This document shows, one piece after another, positions 1-7,366 of a stretch of DNA of 24,421 nt. Position 1 is the first letter of the stretch. Every line of letters starts with the position of its first letter. Location: contig NZ_JBLJBV010000006.1 in the NCBI RefSeq assembly GCF_047638075.1, positions 1 to 24,421 of the forward strand. Direction: 5' to 3'. Made by a program: the position numbers and the translations under genes. Source of the DNA: UBA6197 sp047638075 (GTDB taxonomy: Bacteria; Pseudomonadota; Alphaproteobacteria; Rhodobacterales; Rhodobacteraceae). The notes beneath the pieces are model-generated. The model made no database searches and had not been told where the DNA came from. It saw only the letters and a list, made by a program, of their open reading frames with translations.

Positions 1-30
1 GCGGGCTTTTTCTTCAACGGTAATCGACAT
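1..30 (-). CDS. rpsO: 30S ribosomal protein S15 (first 10 codons, cut by window edge)
   Basis: Only the N-terminus is present; the gene runs off the left edge. The ten visible residues, MSITVEEKAR, match the usual start of alphaproteobacterial S15. S15 binds 16S rRNA early in assembly of the small-subunit platform. The start ATG (minus strand, base 30) is preceded by a strong ribosome binding site, AAGGAGA, five bases upstream. The truB-to-rpsO order seen here is common in bacteria, although two extra genes lie between them in this window. The call rests on ten residues plus context, so it is good but not proven. Confidence 0.85.
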   Translation of the reverse strand, partial: MSITVEEKAR

Positions 31-130
31 CGGGGTCTCCTTCGTCGGTTTGTGTAATGGCGCAGGCCGGGATGTCGTCCAGCAGGGCCCGTGGAGGCTC
101 CGCCAATCGTAGCGGATGCGCGCGTATAGA
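31..130 (-). promoter_or_regulatory. rpsO promoter and structured leader, candidate S15 autoregulatory element
   Basis: Read on the minus strand, a TATACG element (plus 123-128) could be the -10 box, which would give a leader of roughly 85 nt before the rpsO start. I see no convincing -35. The leader can fold: 59-62 pairs with 101-104 (GGCG/CGCC), and 63-68 pairs with 86-91 (six pairs, one G-U), enclosing a loop and a short side hairpin. S15 is known to repress its own mRNA through leader structures that differ between bacterial groups. That this leader does so is inference. Confidence 0.4.
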
Positions 131-271
131 AGAAACTGCCCAAAAAGGAAAGCCTGAATTGCCGAGATGCAACAACGGCAGGGCTATTCTTGCACGGCGG
201 ATAAAGGCGCCGGTAGGCCGGTGTTGCCCTGAATGAAAACGGGGTGCTGGCGCGTCAGGACAGGAAAAACC

Positions 272-1345
272 CTAGCGACCCGCAAACTCGACCGCGGTCA
301 TCAAGGTGATGTCCGATGCTGACAAGCTCTCCGCCCCCAGCACTTCGGCAATGCGAGAGCCGTCCAGCAGCACCCATGCGGCGCCGGAATTTGTCTCCGA
401 TGGTTCGACAGTGATCTGCGGATCGGGTGATGTGGCCGGGTCATAAACCACTACCAATCGGTCGTCCTCGGGGCTGTAATCTTCAATTGTGGCGCAAGAG
501 TCAGCCTCCGACCCGTCGCCAAGCGCAAATAAATCGGCGCCTTCGCCCCCATGCGCCCAATCGTTATTGCCGATGATCAGCGTATCGTTCCCCGCCCCAC
601 CATTCAAGAAATCCGGCCCATCACTATCTGTCTGCGCGCCACCCGTGCCCGGTGCCGTACCGATCAACAGATCATCGCCCGCCCCGCCAAATAATTCATC
701 CGTCCCGAGGCCACCAGCCAGCGTGTCATTTCCGGCCCAGCCTTGCAGGCTGTCATTGCCCTTGCCGCCAACCAGTATGTCATTCCCCTGTCCGCCAATC
801 AGCGAATCGTCGCCGTCGCCGCCGCCGAGGGCGTCATTCCCTTCATTGCCAGATAGCGTATCATTGCCCGACCCGCCAAACATCGTGTCATCACCTTTGC
901 CGCCATCGACAAAATCGTTGTCCTCGCCGCCCCAAACCGAATCCGCGCCCTCATTTCCACTAAGCCAGTCATCCCCGGCACCACCATAGATCGTATCATC
1001 ACCGCTATAGCCATTGATCTGATCCAGCGCCTCGCCACCAGCGATCAGATCATCTTCGATGTCGCCCCAGATGATTCCATCGGTGAATTGGGACGATGTT
1101 ACACCCGGCTGTAGATCGGGCGTCTGGGGGTCGGAGTCCAAAGCGGGGGCATCATGCACCAAACCGTCGTCATTGCTTGGAACTATGGCGGTGATTTCCG
1201 ACAGAAGATCCTGTGTAGGATCGCCGTCGGTTGCCATGGTTGCGCTGTTGTTTTCATCCGGCGTGGGATCATCGTCGGTGTGAGGCGTAAAGCCTACAGA
1301 TACGCCCGCCACCAATAGCCCTAACATACCGGAAAGGAAAAGCAT
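272..1345 (-). CDS. RTX-type calcium-binding repeat protein with N-terminal membrane segment
   Basis: The protein has 357 residues from the chosen ATG. A hydrophobic segment (residues 1-20, starting MLFLSGMLGLLVAG) is followed by an acidic, proline-rich linker to about residue 90. From about 91 to 275 there are glycine/aspartate nonapeptides of the GGxGxDxLx type (GGAGDDWLSG, GGSGNDTLSG, GGQGNDILVG), the calcium beta-roll of RTX proteins. A C-terminal domain of about 80 residues ends DITLMTAVEFAGR. RTX proteins are usually exported by type I secretion with an uncleaved C-terminal signal. The N-terminal hydrophobic segment suggests membrane attachment or another route. An upstream in-frame GTG at 1405 would add 20 residues, and neither start has a strong ribosome binding site. 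No type I transporter lies nearby. Function beyond calcium binding is unknown. Confidence 0.85.
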   Translation of the reverse strand: MLFLSGMLGLLVAGVSVGFTPHTDDDPTPDENNSATMATDGDPTQDLLSEITAIVPSNDDGLVHDAPALDSDPQTPDLQPGVTSSQFTDGIIWGDIEDDLIAGGEALDQINGYSGDDTIYGGAGDDWLSGNEGADSVWGGEDNDFVDGGKGDDTMFGGSGNDTLSGNEGNDALGGGDGDDSLIGGQGNDILVGGKGNDSLQGWAGNDTLAGGLGTDELFGGAGDDLLIGTAPGTGGAQTDSDGPDFLNGGAGNDTLIIGNNDWAHGGEGADLFALGDGSEADSCATIEDYSPEDDRLVVVYDPATSPDPQITVEPSETNSGAAWVLLDGSRIAEVLGAESLSASDITLMTAVEFAGR

Positions 1346-1477
1346 CCGCCACTCGTGAATAAATAGGTTCGCACCGTTGATCGGTGCCCCAGACAATAAT
1401 TGCACAACGAAGCGCCACCATAACAGCTTGATTCGCTCTAACTGGTTAACTGGTTGGCTTTTGCCCGATCACAAATT

Positions 1478-1984
1478 TTAACGCCACGGTTCGGGTTGAC
1501 GGTCATAGCTTATGTAAAGCGGGTGCTTTGGTGCCCCCGCCTTTGTCAGCCCCAGATGAAAAAGCGGGGTGCCTAAACGGCGCAACAGCGCCTCGACCAC
1601 GGCGCCGCGGCCCAGATGCGCGCCATGCGCCCCCCAGGCACAGATGATCTGATCTGCCCAGGGCAGGCTTTCGCAGATTGCCCCATCGTTTTTTGACCCC
1701 ACCGGGTCATCTTGCGCGCGCATCACCTTTGGGTCAGTGGCGCGGAACGCAAAGATGTTGGTCACCCGAAACGCGCCAAATCCCAACGCTCGCGCCCGCC
1801 GTTCGCAGCGCTCTACGGTCGGGTCGTTTTGGGTTTCGGTCGCGGTCGAGGGGTTGAGCATGATGAACAGCGCCTTGCCGCGCTTGCTATCCCAGGTGCG
1901 TGTCAGCGCGTAGCGGTAGCGTTCGCAATCGGAATAGACCGCGGTTGACTGCGCATCGCCCTTGAGGTGGTGGCGTGTAATCAT
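1478..1984 (-). CDS. DUF1643 family protein
   Basis: The protein has 168 residues. Motifs fit the DUF1643 family: MLNPSTA at residues 42-48, DPTVERC at 54-60, and NIFAFRATDP at 76-85. The family has no firmly established biochemical role and is often encoded on mobile or accessory DNA. I chose the ATG at 1984 because the family-like sequence begins there; a longer frame opens inside the 3' end of truB but its extra residues read as the antisense-like shadow of truB. The start lies 49 bp downstream of the truB stop, so cotranscription with truB is likely. It separates truB from its usual neighbour rpsO. Confidence 0.8.
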   Translation of the reverse strand: MITRHHLKGDAQSTAVYSDCERYRYALTRTWDSKRGKALFIMLNPSTATETQNDPTVERCERRARALGFGAFRVTNIFAFRATDPKVMRAQDDPVGSKNDGAICESLPWADQIICAWGAHGAHLGRGAVVEALLRRLGTPLFHLGLTKAGAPKHPLYISYDRQPEPWR

Positions 1985-2033
1985 GCCGTTTTCTCGCTGG
2001 CCGGGGTGTCTGGACGCCAGGGTAGGCGCATCG

Positions 2034-2936
2034 TCAAAGATTGAACACCCGGCTGGGGTGCAACTCGCCCGATTTATAGATCCCGACGGCAATTGGCTGA
2101 CCTTGATAGCTGGCCCAGGCCTCATCGCCAAACTCCACGTCCGAGGCCAGAACCATACCGGCATTGCCGTTGCGCAGGCGCGCCGCTCCTTCGGCGGTGG
2201 CTTTCAATTCTGACAAGTCTGATAGCCCCACCTCTAGCGGCAGAACCAGGGCGTCAAGCTCTGGTGTGCGGGCCAGACGGTCCAGCTCATCCATCGAAAT
2301 CCCGTCCTCGGCGTCAAACGGGCCCGACCAGACCCGGCGCAGGGCCAACACATGGCCAAGGCACCCCAGCGCGGCGCCCAGATCGCGCGCAATGGCGCGC
2401 ACATAACCGCCCTTGCCGCAGACCATTTCCAACTCCAGCGTGTCGGCGTTGGGGCGCGCCACCAGATCAAGGCTTTCCACCCATAGATCACGCGCGGCCA
2501 GCTCCATTTCCTCACCCGCACGGGCCAGCGCATAGGCGCGCTGCCCATCGACTTTGACAGCCGAAAACTGCGGCGGCACTTGCTGGATGTCACCGATAAA
2601 CGCGGGCAGGGCCGCGGTTATTTCCGCATCGGTCGGGCGCAAATCCGAGGTTTGGATTACCTCACCTTCGGCATCGTCGGTGTTGGTGGTCGCCCCAAGG
2701 CGCACCGTGAAACGATAGCATTTCAGCGCATCGGTGATATAGGGCACGGTTTTCGTGGCCTCGCCCAGCGCTATCGCCAGCACACCCGTCGCGGCAGGGT
2801 CAAGGGTGCCCGCGTGGCCCGCCTTTTTTGCGTCCAACGCCCAGCGGACCTTGCCCACCACTGCGGTCGAGGTCACGCCCGCAGGCTTGTCCACCACCAG
2901 CCAGCCGGAAATGTCGCGTCCCTTTTTGCGTGCCAT
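2034..2936 (-). CDS. truB: tRNA pseudouridine(55) synthase TruB
   Basis: TruB converts U55 in the T-loop of elongator tRNAs to pseudouridine. The protein has 300 residues, a normal length. The catalytic motif GHAGTLDPAATGVL contains the nucleophilic aspartate (Asp46). The N-terminal substrate-loop region WLVVDKPAGVTS, the YRFTVRLGATTNTDD strand and the KGGYVRAIARDLG segment are all typical. The ATG at 2936 is preceded by AAGGGGCG. The gene follows rbfA and a glycosidase-like gene on the same strand, consistent with the conserved translation operon rbfA-truB-rpsO. Confidence 0.97.
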   Translation of the reverse strand: MARKKGRDISGWLVVDKPAGVTSTAVVGKVRWALDAKKAGHAGTLDPAATGVLAIALGEATKTVPYITDALKCYRFTVRLGATTNTDDAEGEVIQTSDLRPTDAEITAALPAFIGDIQQVPPQFSAVKVDGQRAYALARAGEEMELAARDLWVESLDLVARPNADTLELEMVCGKGGYVRAIARDLGAALGCLGHVLALRRVWSGPFDAEDGISMDELDRLARTPELDALVLPLEVGLSDLSELKATAEGAARLRNGNAGMVLASDVEFGDEAWASYQGQPIAVGIYKSGELHPSRVFNL

Positions 2937-2988
2937 GATGCGCCCCTTTTATGCGAAGCCCGGCTGCTATCGCAGCAAGGCGCGGGCG

Positions 2989-3729
2989 TCAATCGGCGTG
3001 AAGAACCAGCCCGACGATCGGCCCCATGGGCAACCCCAGGTCCGACCGGCCCAGATCGGGCGCCATCAGCCGCGATACCGACCCGTCAAAAAACAACGCA
3101 TCGCGCGCACCAAGCCCGTCGCGGAACAGCCGGGCAAATTGATAAAACGTCACCGGCTCATCAGAAATGGCGAACCACGCTGTTTTCCCATCCGCCGAAA
3201 CACCGACGCCATTGCGCAGATGGCGGCTGTCACTGTCAGGTAGGAACTTGGGATGCAGCGCCCCGCCAATTACCAGCATCGGCCCTGATTGTGTCGCAAA
3301 TTGGCAGTTGGGCCGACGCTTGGCATAATCGCGCGACTCAATCACCGCAAAGCGTGTGCCCACGCAAAATACCCCGTTCGGCAGCATGCCAAAGTTTCCC
3401 GGTCCTTCCGAGGTCACGATCTTGGCGCGCTCAACCCCATCTTGCACAAACAACCCCACCGGGCGGCGGTCAGGATGGTACATACCGGCGTTCATCGCAA
3501 AGCCCACGCGTTCGCCGGGGGCCAATTCGCCCGCCAACCGGTCAAACGTCGCAATGGGCAGGCCATCTTCGGCCGTCAACCAAAGCCTCAGATCCGCGGC
3601 CTGCGACGCCTCACATACCGTATAGGCGGCGCCATCATGGGTCAGGTCGTGGCAGGGCCCGGCAACTGCCGCCTCGGCTGTCAGCACCAAAAGCGCCGCG
3701 GCCAGGGCGTCAATCTTCGGCGTCATCAT
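2989..3729 (-). CDS. secreted phosphodiester glycosidase-like protein (DUF2233/NAGPA domain)
   Basis: The protein has 246 residues. An N-terminal signal peptide (about 23 residues, ending AEAAVAG) predicts periplasmic export. Domain motifs fit the phosphodiester glycosidase family (NAGPA, formerly DUF2233): FAMNAGMY at 77-84, SGPMLVIGG at 148-156, RNGVGVSADG at 172-181, and FFDGSVSRL at 213-221. Family members cleave sugar phosphodiesters or related glycosidic bonds; the substrate here is unknown. The start overlaps the 3' end of rbfA by about 20 bp, so translation is probably coupled. A tandem ATG-ATG leaves a one-codon ambiguity in the start. It is an exported enzyme inside a translation operon, so its placement may be incidental. 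Confidence 0.85.
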   Translation of the reverse strand: MMTPKIDALAAALLVLTAEAAVAGPCHDLTHDGAAYTVCEASQAADLRLWLTAEDGLPIATFDRLAGELAPGERVGFAMNAGMYHPDRRPVGLFVQDGVERAKIVTSEGPGNFGMLPNGVFCVGTRFAVIESRDYAKRRPNCQFATQSGPMLVIGGALHPKFLPDSDSRHLRNGVGVSADGKTAWFAISDEPVTFYQFARLFRDGLGARDALFFDGSVSRLMAPDLGRSDLGLPMGPIVGLVLHAD

Positions 3730-4129
3730 CGTCTGGCGCGGCTATGTCGCGTTGCACCCGCGCGTCCGAAAACATCCGCCGCGTTTCATCCAGCCGGTCA
3801 AAGGTCTCATCCATCTGGAACCGCAGTTCGGGCGCGTATTTCAGCGTCAGCCCCTTGGCCACCAGATGCCGCAGTTCGGCACTGTTGCGCCGCAGTGATT
3901 TGAGCATCTCTTCGCCGCCCTGCCCCCCCAAGGGTGAGACATAGGCCGTGGCGATCTTCAGGTCAGGCGAGGTGCTGACCTCGCCCACCGTGACCGAGAT
4001 CCGGTTCAGGTCAGGGTCATGCACATCGCCGCGCAACAGCACGTCAGACAGGGTGCGCCGGATCAGTTCGCCGACGCGAAGCTGACGTTGTGAGGGGCCT
4101 TTGCCCATGGGGAAGCGGTTCTGTGCCAT
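3710..4129 (-). CDS. rbfA: ribosome-binding factor A
   Basis: RbfA is a small KH-type protein that binds the 30S subunit and assists late 16S rRNA maturation, including cold adaptation. The protein has 139 residues. Recognisable features are SQRQLRVGELIRRTLSDVL near the N-terminus, HDPDLNRISVTVGEVSTSPDL, and the C-terminal LRFQMDETFDRLDETRRM. The start at 4129 (MAQNRFPMGKGPSQRQ) was chosen from family starts; up to 24 additional residues could be read upstream but look non-family. Its 3' end overlaps the next gene of the operon. It lies head to head with dapB, with 121 bp between the starts. Confidence 0.95.
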   Translation of the reverse strand: MAQNRFPMGKGPSQRQLRVGELIRRTLSDVLLRGDVHDPDLNRISVTVGEVSTSPDLKIATAYVSPLGGQGGEEMLKSLRRNSAELRHLVAKGLTLKYAPELRFQMDETFDRLDETRRMFSDARVQRDIAAPDDDDAED

Positions 4130-4187
4130 GGCTCTCATGTAGGGCATGGACGCGGCCCCCGCAACGGGGCTTTGCCAAGCGCGCCTG

Positions 4188-4235
4188 CCCGGGCTAAGCA
4201 AAGCCGATCAACCCGGGCTAAGCAAAGCCGATCAA
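4188..4235 (+). repeat. perfect 24-bp tandem duplication in the dapB leader
   Basis: Two identical adjacent 24-bp units (4188-4211 and 4212-4235) begin CCCGGGCTAAGC and end GCCGATCAA. The second unit ends two bases before the AGGAGG of dapB. Each unit contains GCAAAGCC (4198-4205 and 4222-4229), which can pair with GGCTTTGC at 4168-4175, so two alternative hairpins of eight pairs are possible. The location is the rbfA/dapB divergent intergenic region. Confidence 0.9.
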
Positions 4236-4250
4236 AAGGAGGATATCGCC

Positions 4251-5060
4251 ATGACCAACCTGCCAGGCATCGTTATCACCGGGGCCTCGGGCCGCATGGG
4301 CCTGATGCTGGCCGCAACTGTACTAGCCTCTGACAGGGCGCGCCTGGTGGGGGCGGTCGAGCGCGCCGGTCACGCCTGGGTCGGGCAGGATCTTGGCGTT
4401 GCCATGGGTGGTGCGGAAAATGGCGTGATCGTGACCGATGACCCGCTGACAGCCTTTGCCAAGGCGCAGGCGGTGATCGACTTTACCTCCCCCGCGGCGA
4501 CGGTGGAATTTGCCGGGCTCGCGGCGCAGGCCCGCGCTACCCATGTGATTGGCACGACGGGGCTGGAGCCTGAACACCTTGCCAAGCTTAAAGCTGCCGC
4601 CCGCCACGCGGTCATTGTGCGTGCGGGCAACATGTCACTGGGCGTCAATCTTCTGGTGCAGCTGACCCGCAAGGTTGCCGCCGCGCTTGATGAGGATTGG
4701 GATATCGAAGTGGTCGAGGCCCATCACCGGATGAAGGTCGATGCGCCCTCGGGCACCGCGCTGATGCTGGGGCAGGCGGCGGCTGACGGGCGCGGCATTG
4801 ATCTGGAGACCCACCGCGATTCGGGGCGCGACGGCATCACCGGCGCCCGCCATGCTGGCGACATCGGTTTTTCCGCGGTGCGCGGTGGCGACATTGTCGG
4901 CGAACATGACGTGATTTTCGCGGCTATGGGCGAACGGGTGGTCTTGCGTCATATCGCCACGGATCGCGCCATCTTTGCCCGGGGCGCCCTGCGCGCTGCC
5001 CTGTGGGGGCAGACCCAAAGCCCCGGTGAATACGACATGCTCGATGTGCTGGGCCTTTGA
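4251..5060 (+). CDS. dapB: 4-hydroxy-tetrahydrodipicolinate reductase
   Basis: DapB reduces the dihydrodipicolinate precursor to tetrahydrodipicolinate with NAD(P)H, in the diaminopimelate/lysine pathway in the cytosol. The protein has 269 residues, a normal length. The N-terminal Rossmann motif GASGRMG is at 11-17, IGTTG at 100-104, and the family signature EAHHRMKVDAPSGTAL at 156-171 carries the catalytic histidine and lysine. The start is set by a strong AAGGAGG eight bases upstream. A longer reading frame from 4146 only translates the leader duplication. It stands alone and divergent from rbfA. Confidence 0.97.
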   Translation: MTNLPGIVITGASGRMGLMLAATVLASDRARLVGAVERAGHAWVGQDLGVAMGGAENGVIVTDDPLTAFAKAQAVIDFTSPAATVEFAGLAAQARATHVIGTTGLEPEHLAKLKAAARHAVIVRAGNMSLGVNLLVQLTRKVAAALDEDWDIEVVEAHHRMKVDAPSGTALMLGQAAADGRGIDLETHRDSGRDGITGARHAGDIGFSAVRGGDIVGEHDVIFAAMGERVVLRHIATDRAIFARGALRAALWGQTQSPGEYDMLDVLGL

Positions 5061-5154
5061 TCGACCTTGTCCCAGAATCCCTGTAAGGCCGGGCGCATAC
5101 ATGGATCTTCGATGCACGCGCGGCATTGACGCGATTCTTGGCCCTCAGCACTAG

Positions 5155-5242
5155 CCTCGGTGTCGCGGTTCTGGCACGTTGGATGGGGTCGCGATACGGT
5201 CTGGGTTCGGGGCTGTCCGGCCGGCGCGCCGGTAGCTTTTTT
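5155..5242 (+). ncRNA. candidate small RNA downstream of dapB
   Basis: TTGACG at 5126-5131 could be a -35 box, with TAGCCT (5152-5157) or CACTAG (5149-5154) about 17-20 bp downstream as a weak -10. A hairpin followed by six T residues ends at 5242. The interval would give an RNA of about 85 nt with GC-rich foldable sequence. It does not contain the SRP RNA core motif or a tRNA fold. No Rfam family was recognised, so this rests on promoter-terminator spacing only. Confidence 0.25.
5211..5242 (+). terminator. rho-independent terminator
   Basis: CCGGC (5218-5222) pairs with GCCGG across a six-base loop, with an outer GCT/AGC pairing and small bulges, followed directly by TTTTTT (5237-5242). It lies about 150 bp after the dapB stop and could end dapB transcription or a small RNA starting near 5155. 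Confidence 0.6.
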
Positions 5243-5689
5243 GCGGTGCCTCATGAACACCGCGGGCACCCATCAGCATCTTTGTTGCCCAACACCACAA
5301 ATCACCCACTCACGGTACGCCTCAATTCCTAACAGCGGCCCTGGAAGGGCCAACACGAGAACCTGGATTAGGCTGGTTCTGATCAACCGCACCGGTGGGA
5401 CGAAAGGGCGCCCAAAATCGGCGCAAAGCGTCTTGAACGCGACACTGAGGCGCCCGGTGCGTCACTCGCAACCGATCGGACCCCGCGCTGTGGGTGCCAC
5501 TGCGGAATGCACACCTCAAGATTAGGTTAGCTGAACCCTAAACCGCCCGCCGTATCCGTCCCGCGCATCATTTCCTACATTTGTTGTATAATGGGTTAAC
5601 TCCGTTACTCAAACCAGGCGGGGGCTGATTTATTCCGTAACCCGTCAAAGGTAATCATAACGTGTCACGCCAGATCTTATACCATGTCG

Positions 5690-6187
5690 TTATCGCGCGC
5701 TTATATCCTGACGAATTATATCTGTGATCAGAATCTCAGAAATTGTTTTACCCAATATCTTGATCCCAGTCTCCAATAGGGCCCTGCGTAATTGCTCCAT
5801 AGCGTTGGTTTCCGTGAAAGCGCCCCGAAAGCCACCCGCATTCGCGTGATCAAACAAAACCTGTAGGAAAGCATCACGAAGTTTTGGTTCGACAGCATAA
5901 ACCTTCTCTGTTGTTCCAGCTTCAACTTCCATACCTAGTGACATTATAACCAACGATGAAACGCCGCCCTCCTCTACGACAGGAACAATAAATTGGTTAT
6001 TTAACTTCACATATTCATAAGTATTGGTACCGCTTCCGATATCATGGTCAAGATCACCCGCTCTGGTGGTATCACTGCAGACATTATCTGTCGCAACTTC
6101 ATCAGGTGTTGACCTAAAGAAGATACCTAAACCTATGCCTGATCCCAGCCCCAAAAGTGCCAAAATGATCGGAATGAGCCTATACAT
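5690..6187 (-). CDS. fliL: FliL-like flagellar basal-body-associated protein
   Basis: The protein has 165 residues. A single N-terminal membrane segment (about residues 5-24, LIPIILALLGLGSGIGLGIF) is followed by a periplasmic domain. Its C-terminal half has the FliL pattern LRDAFLQVLFDHANAGG, then ETGIKILGKTISEILITDI. FliL sits at the stator-basal body interface and stabilises stator engagement. The ATG at 6187 was chosen because a TTGAGG ribosome binding site lies six bases upstream and overlaps the flgH stop. A TTG four codons upstream is possible. It is the last visible gene of the minus-strand flagellar run. Family assignment is moderately sure; it is a divergent FliL. Confidence 0.75.
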   Translation of the reverse strand: MYRLIPIILALLGLGSGIGLGIFFRSTPDEVATDNVCSDTTRAGDLDHDIGSGTNTYEYVKLNNQFIVPVVEEGGVSSLVIMSLGMEVEAGTTEKVYAVEPKLRDAFLQVLFDHANAGGFRGAFTETNAMEQLRRALLETGIKILGKTISEILITDIIRQDISAR

Positions 6188-6195
6188 TTCAAACC

Positions 6196-6921
6196 TCAAA
6201 ATGGTAGCAGTACATCGGCCACTTGTTGTCCAATGCGGGGTTGCTGAACATCCGTGATCTGTCCGCGCCCACCGTAAGATATGCGCGCGCCGGCAATCTT
6301 GTCATAAGTAATTTCATTTTTCCGACTGACATCTTCGGGTCGGACAAAACCGGTAACGATCAATTCACGCACCTCAAAATTAACTCTTACCTCTTGGCTG
6401 CCCTGGATTCGCAAGACCCCGTTAGGCAGGCGATCAAGGATTGTTGCCGCAACCCGCAACATCAATTTTTCCTTTCGGGCAACGCTGCCGTTACCTTTGT
6501 AACTAGAGCTCGAATCCGCTTCATAGGCGTGATCCATGTTGGCCCCTTCTGGCAGACGTTCATTTAACCGCTGAGGGATCCCGAGAAGATTGGGGATTCC
6601 CATAGTGTCAGAGCCGCTGCGGCTACGGCCGGAAGAGTTTGAAATTTCGGCTTTATCGTCGATTTCAATAACTACAGTCAGAATGTCCCCGCGCTGGCCC
6701 GCCCTCCTGTCGCCCAAAAGTGACCCGCGCGAGCCGGACCATAGCGACGCCTCACCGTTACCGTGCGGATAGGGGTTTGTTGTTGGCATCGGTTGACTTG
6801 TCATTGCAAAAAACTCGTTACCGGCTTCGATCGGCGTAAAATCGGGTGCCTTACCGACCTGTTCCAAACGTTGACATGCAACGAGTGCCAGGATGGATAC
6901 ACACATAATCAAATATCGCAT
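6196..6921 (-). CDS. flgH: flagellar L-ring protein FlgH
   Basis: FlgH is the outer-membrane lipoprotein that forms the L-ring around the flagellar rod. The protein has 241 residues. A lipoprotein signal with lipobox LVAC places the lipidated cysteine at residue 16. SLWSGSRGSLLGDRRAGQRGD is the FlgH N-terminal pattern, and GVLRIQGSQEVRVNFEVREL with GFVRPEDVSRKNEI is the conserved C-terminal part. The ATG at 6921 has AGAGG upstream and lies ten bases after the flgA stop, so the genes form one transcription unit. Confidence 0.95.
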   Translation of the reverse strand: MRYLIMCVSILALVACQRLEQVGKAPDFTPIEAGNEFFAMTSQPMPTTNPYPHGNGEASLWSGSRGSLLGDRRAGQRGDILTVVIEIDDKAEISNSSGRSRSGSDTMGIPNLLGIPQRLNERLPEGANMDHAYEADSSSSYKGNGSVARKEKLMLRVAATILDRLPNGVLRIQGSQEVRVNFEVRELIVTGFVRPEDVSRKNEITYDKIAGARISYGGRGQITDVQQPRIGQQVADVLLPF

Positions 6922-6931
6922 GGATGCCTCT

Positions 6932-7366
6932 TTATTGGGAAACCACGGTCAAAGAACCGTCAGCATTGATTTTTGCGTTGACTGTAACCCGCGATGTTGC
7001 ATTCAGCACATGTATGGTGTCACCCACGCCACCGCGCTCCAGTGCGCGCCCTTCGGTGGAAATGATCAAAAAACCGCGTTGATAAGACATCATCACAATT
7101 TGATTGCGGTCGACGATTGCGGGTGGTCCGATGTCTTGGGGACGGATTGGTCGACCGGCATAAATCGCAATTCGAGTTTCTCTGCCCAACGCGGCTTCGG
7201 CGCGCGATAGCGCCGTCTCATCGGCACCTTTTTGTAATGCGACATCTTCTTGGGCGATGATCGTTTGCGCACGAAGTGTGCGGGTGGCAACCAGAACTTC
7301 GGCATGACCCGTCGCCGTCAGACCCATAAAGAGAATTGTCGCTATCCCGAATTTGCGCCATATCAT
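6932..7366 (-). CDS. flgA: flagellar P-ring assembly chaperone FlgA
   Basis: FlgA is a periplasmic chaperone for FlgI P-ring polymerisation. The protein has 144 residues, short but typical of alphaproteobacterial FlgA, with the SAF domain and little else. A signal peptide (residues 1-22, ending ATGHAE) is followed by the SAF-type start VLVATRTLRAQTIIAQEDV. The C-terminus has GVGDTIHVLNATSRVTVNAKI. Its start codon overlaps the flgG stop (TGATG), suggesting coupled translation. No flgI lies in the window. Confidence 0.93.
   Translation of the reverse strand: MIWRKFGIATILFMGLTATGHAEVLVATRTLRAQTIIAQEDVALQKGADETALSRAEAALGRETRIAIYAGRPIRPQDIGPPAIVDRNQIVMMSYQRGFLIISTEGRALERGGVGDTIHVLNATSRVTVNAKINADGSLTVVSQ

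Larger units (their letters stand above)
5061..5689. other. 629-bp gene-poor stretch between dapB and the flagellar genes
   Basis: Short open frames exist on both strands, but none has a family-like sequence or a convincing ribosome binding site. The left part (5126-5242) holds a possible promoter and a terminator, listed separately. From about 5520 rightward the base composition becomes AT-rich like the flagellar block. A TATAAT lies at 5587-5592 (plus) but has no -35 partner. No tRNA, IS end or CRISPR repeat was seen. Confidence 0.6.

Noticed and set aside
489..1283. Plus-strand open frames opposite the RTX gene with proline- and serine-rich products
   Set aside because: They are the antisense shadow of glycine/aspartate RTX repeats; low-complexity PPS-type sequence is what the complement gives.
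1439..1454. TAACTGGT repeated twice in tandem upstream of the RTX gene
   Set aside because: Only two eight-base units; too short to call an operator without comparative support.
2580..3944. A 454-codon plus-strand open frame
   Set aside because: It lies opposite truB, the NAGPA-like gene and rbfA, which have clear family sequences. Its product is arginine-, proline- and serine-rich with no domain.
5155..5242. SRP RNA or tRNA in the dapB downstream region
   Set aside because: The SRP core motif and a seven-pair tRNA acceptor stem with T-arm are absent.
5322..5519. 65-codon minus-strand frame in the dapB-fliL gap
   Set aside because: No ribosome binding site, arginine-rich, no recognisable motif; probably chance in GC-rich DNA.
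5587..5592. Perfect TATAAT on the plus strand
   Set aside because: No -35 at 16-18 bp upstream and no gene or terminator downstream on that strand.
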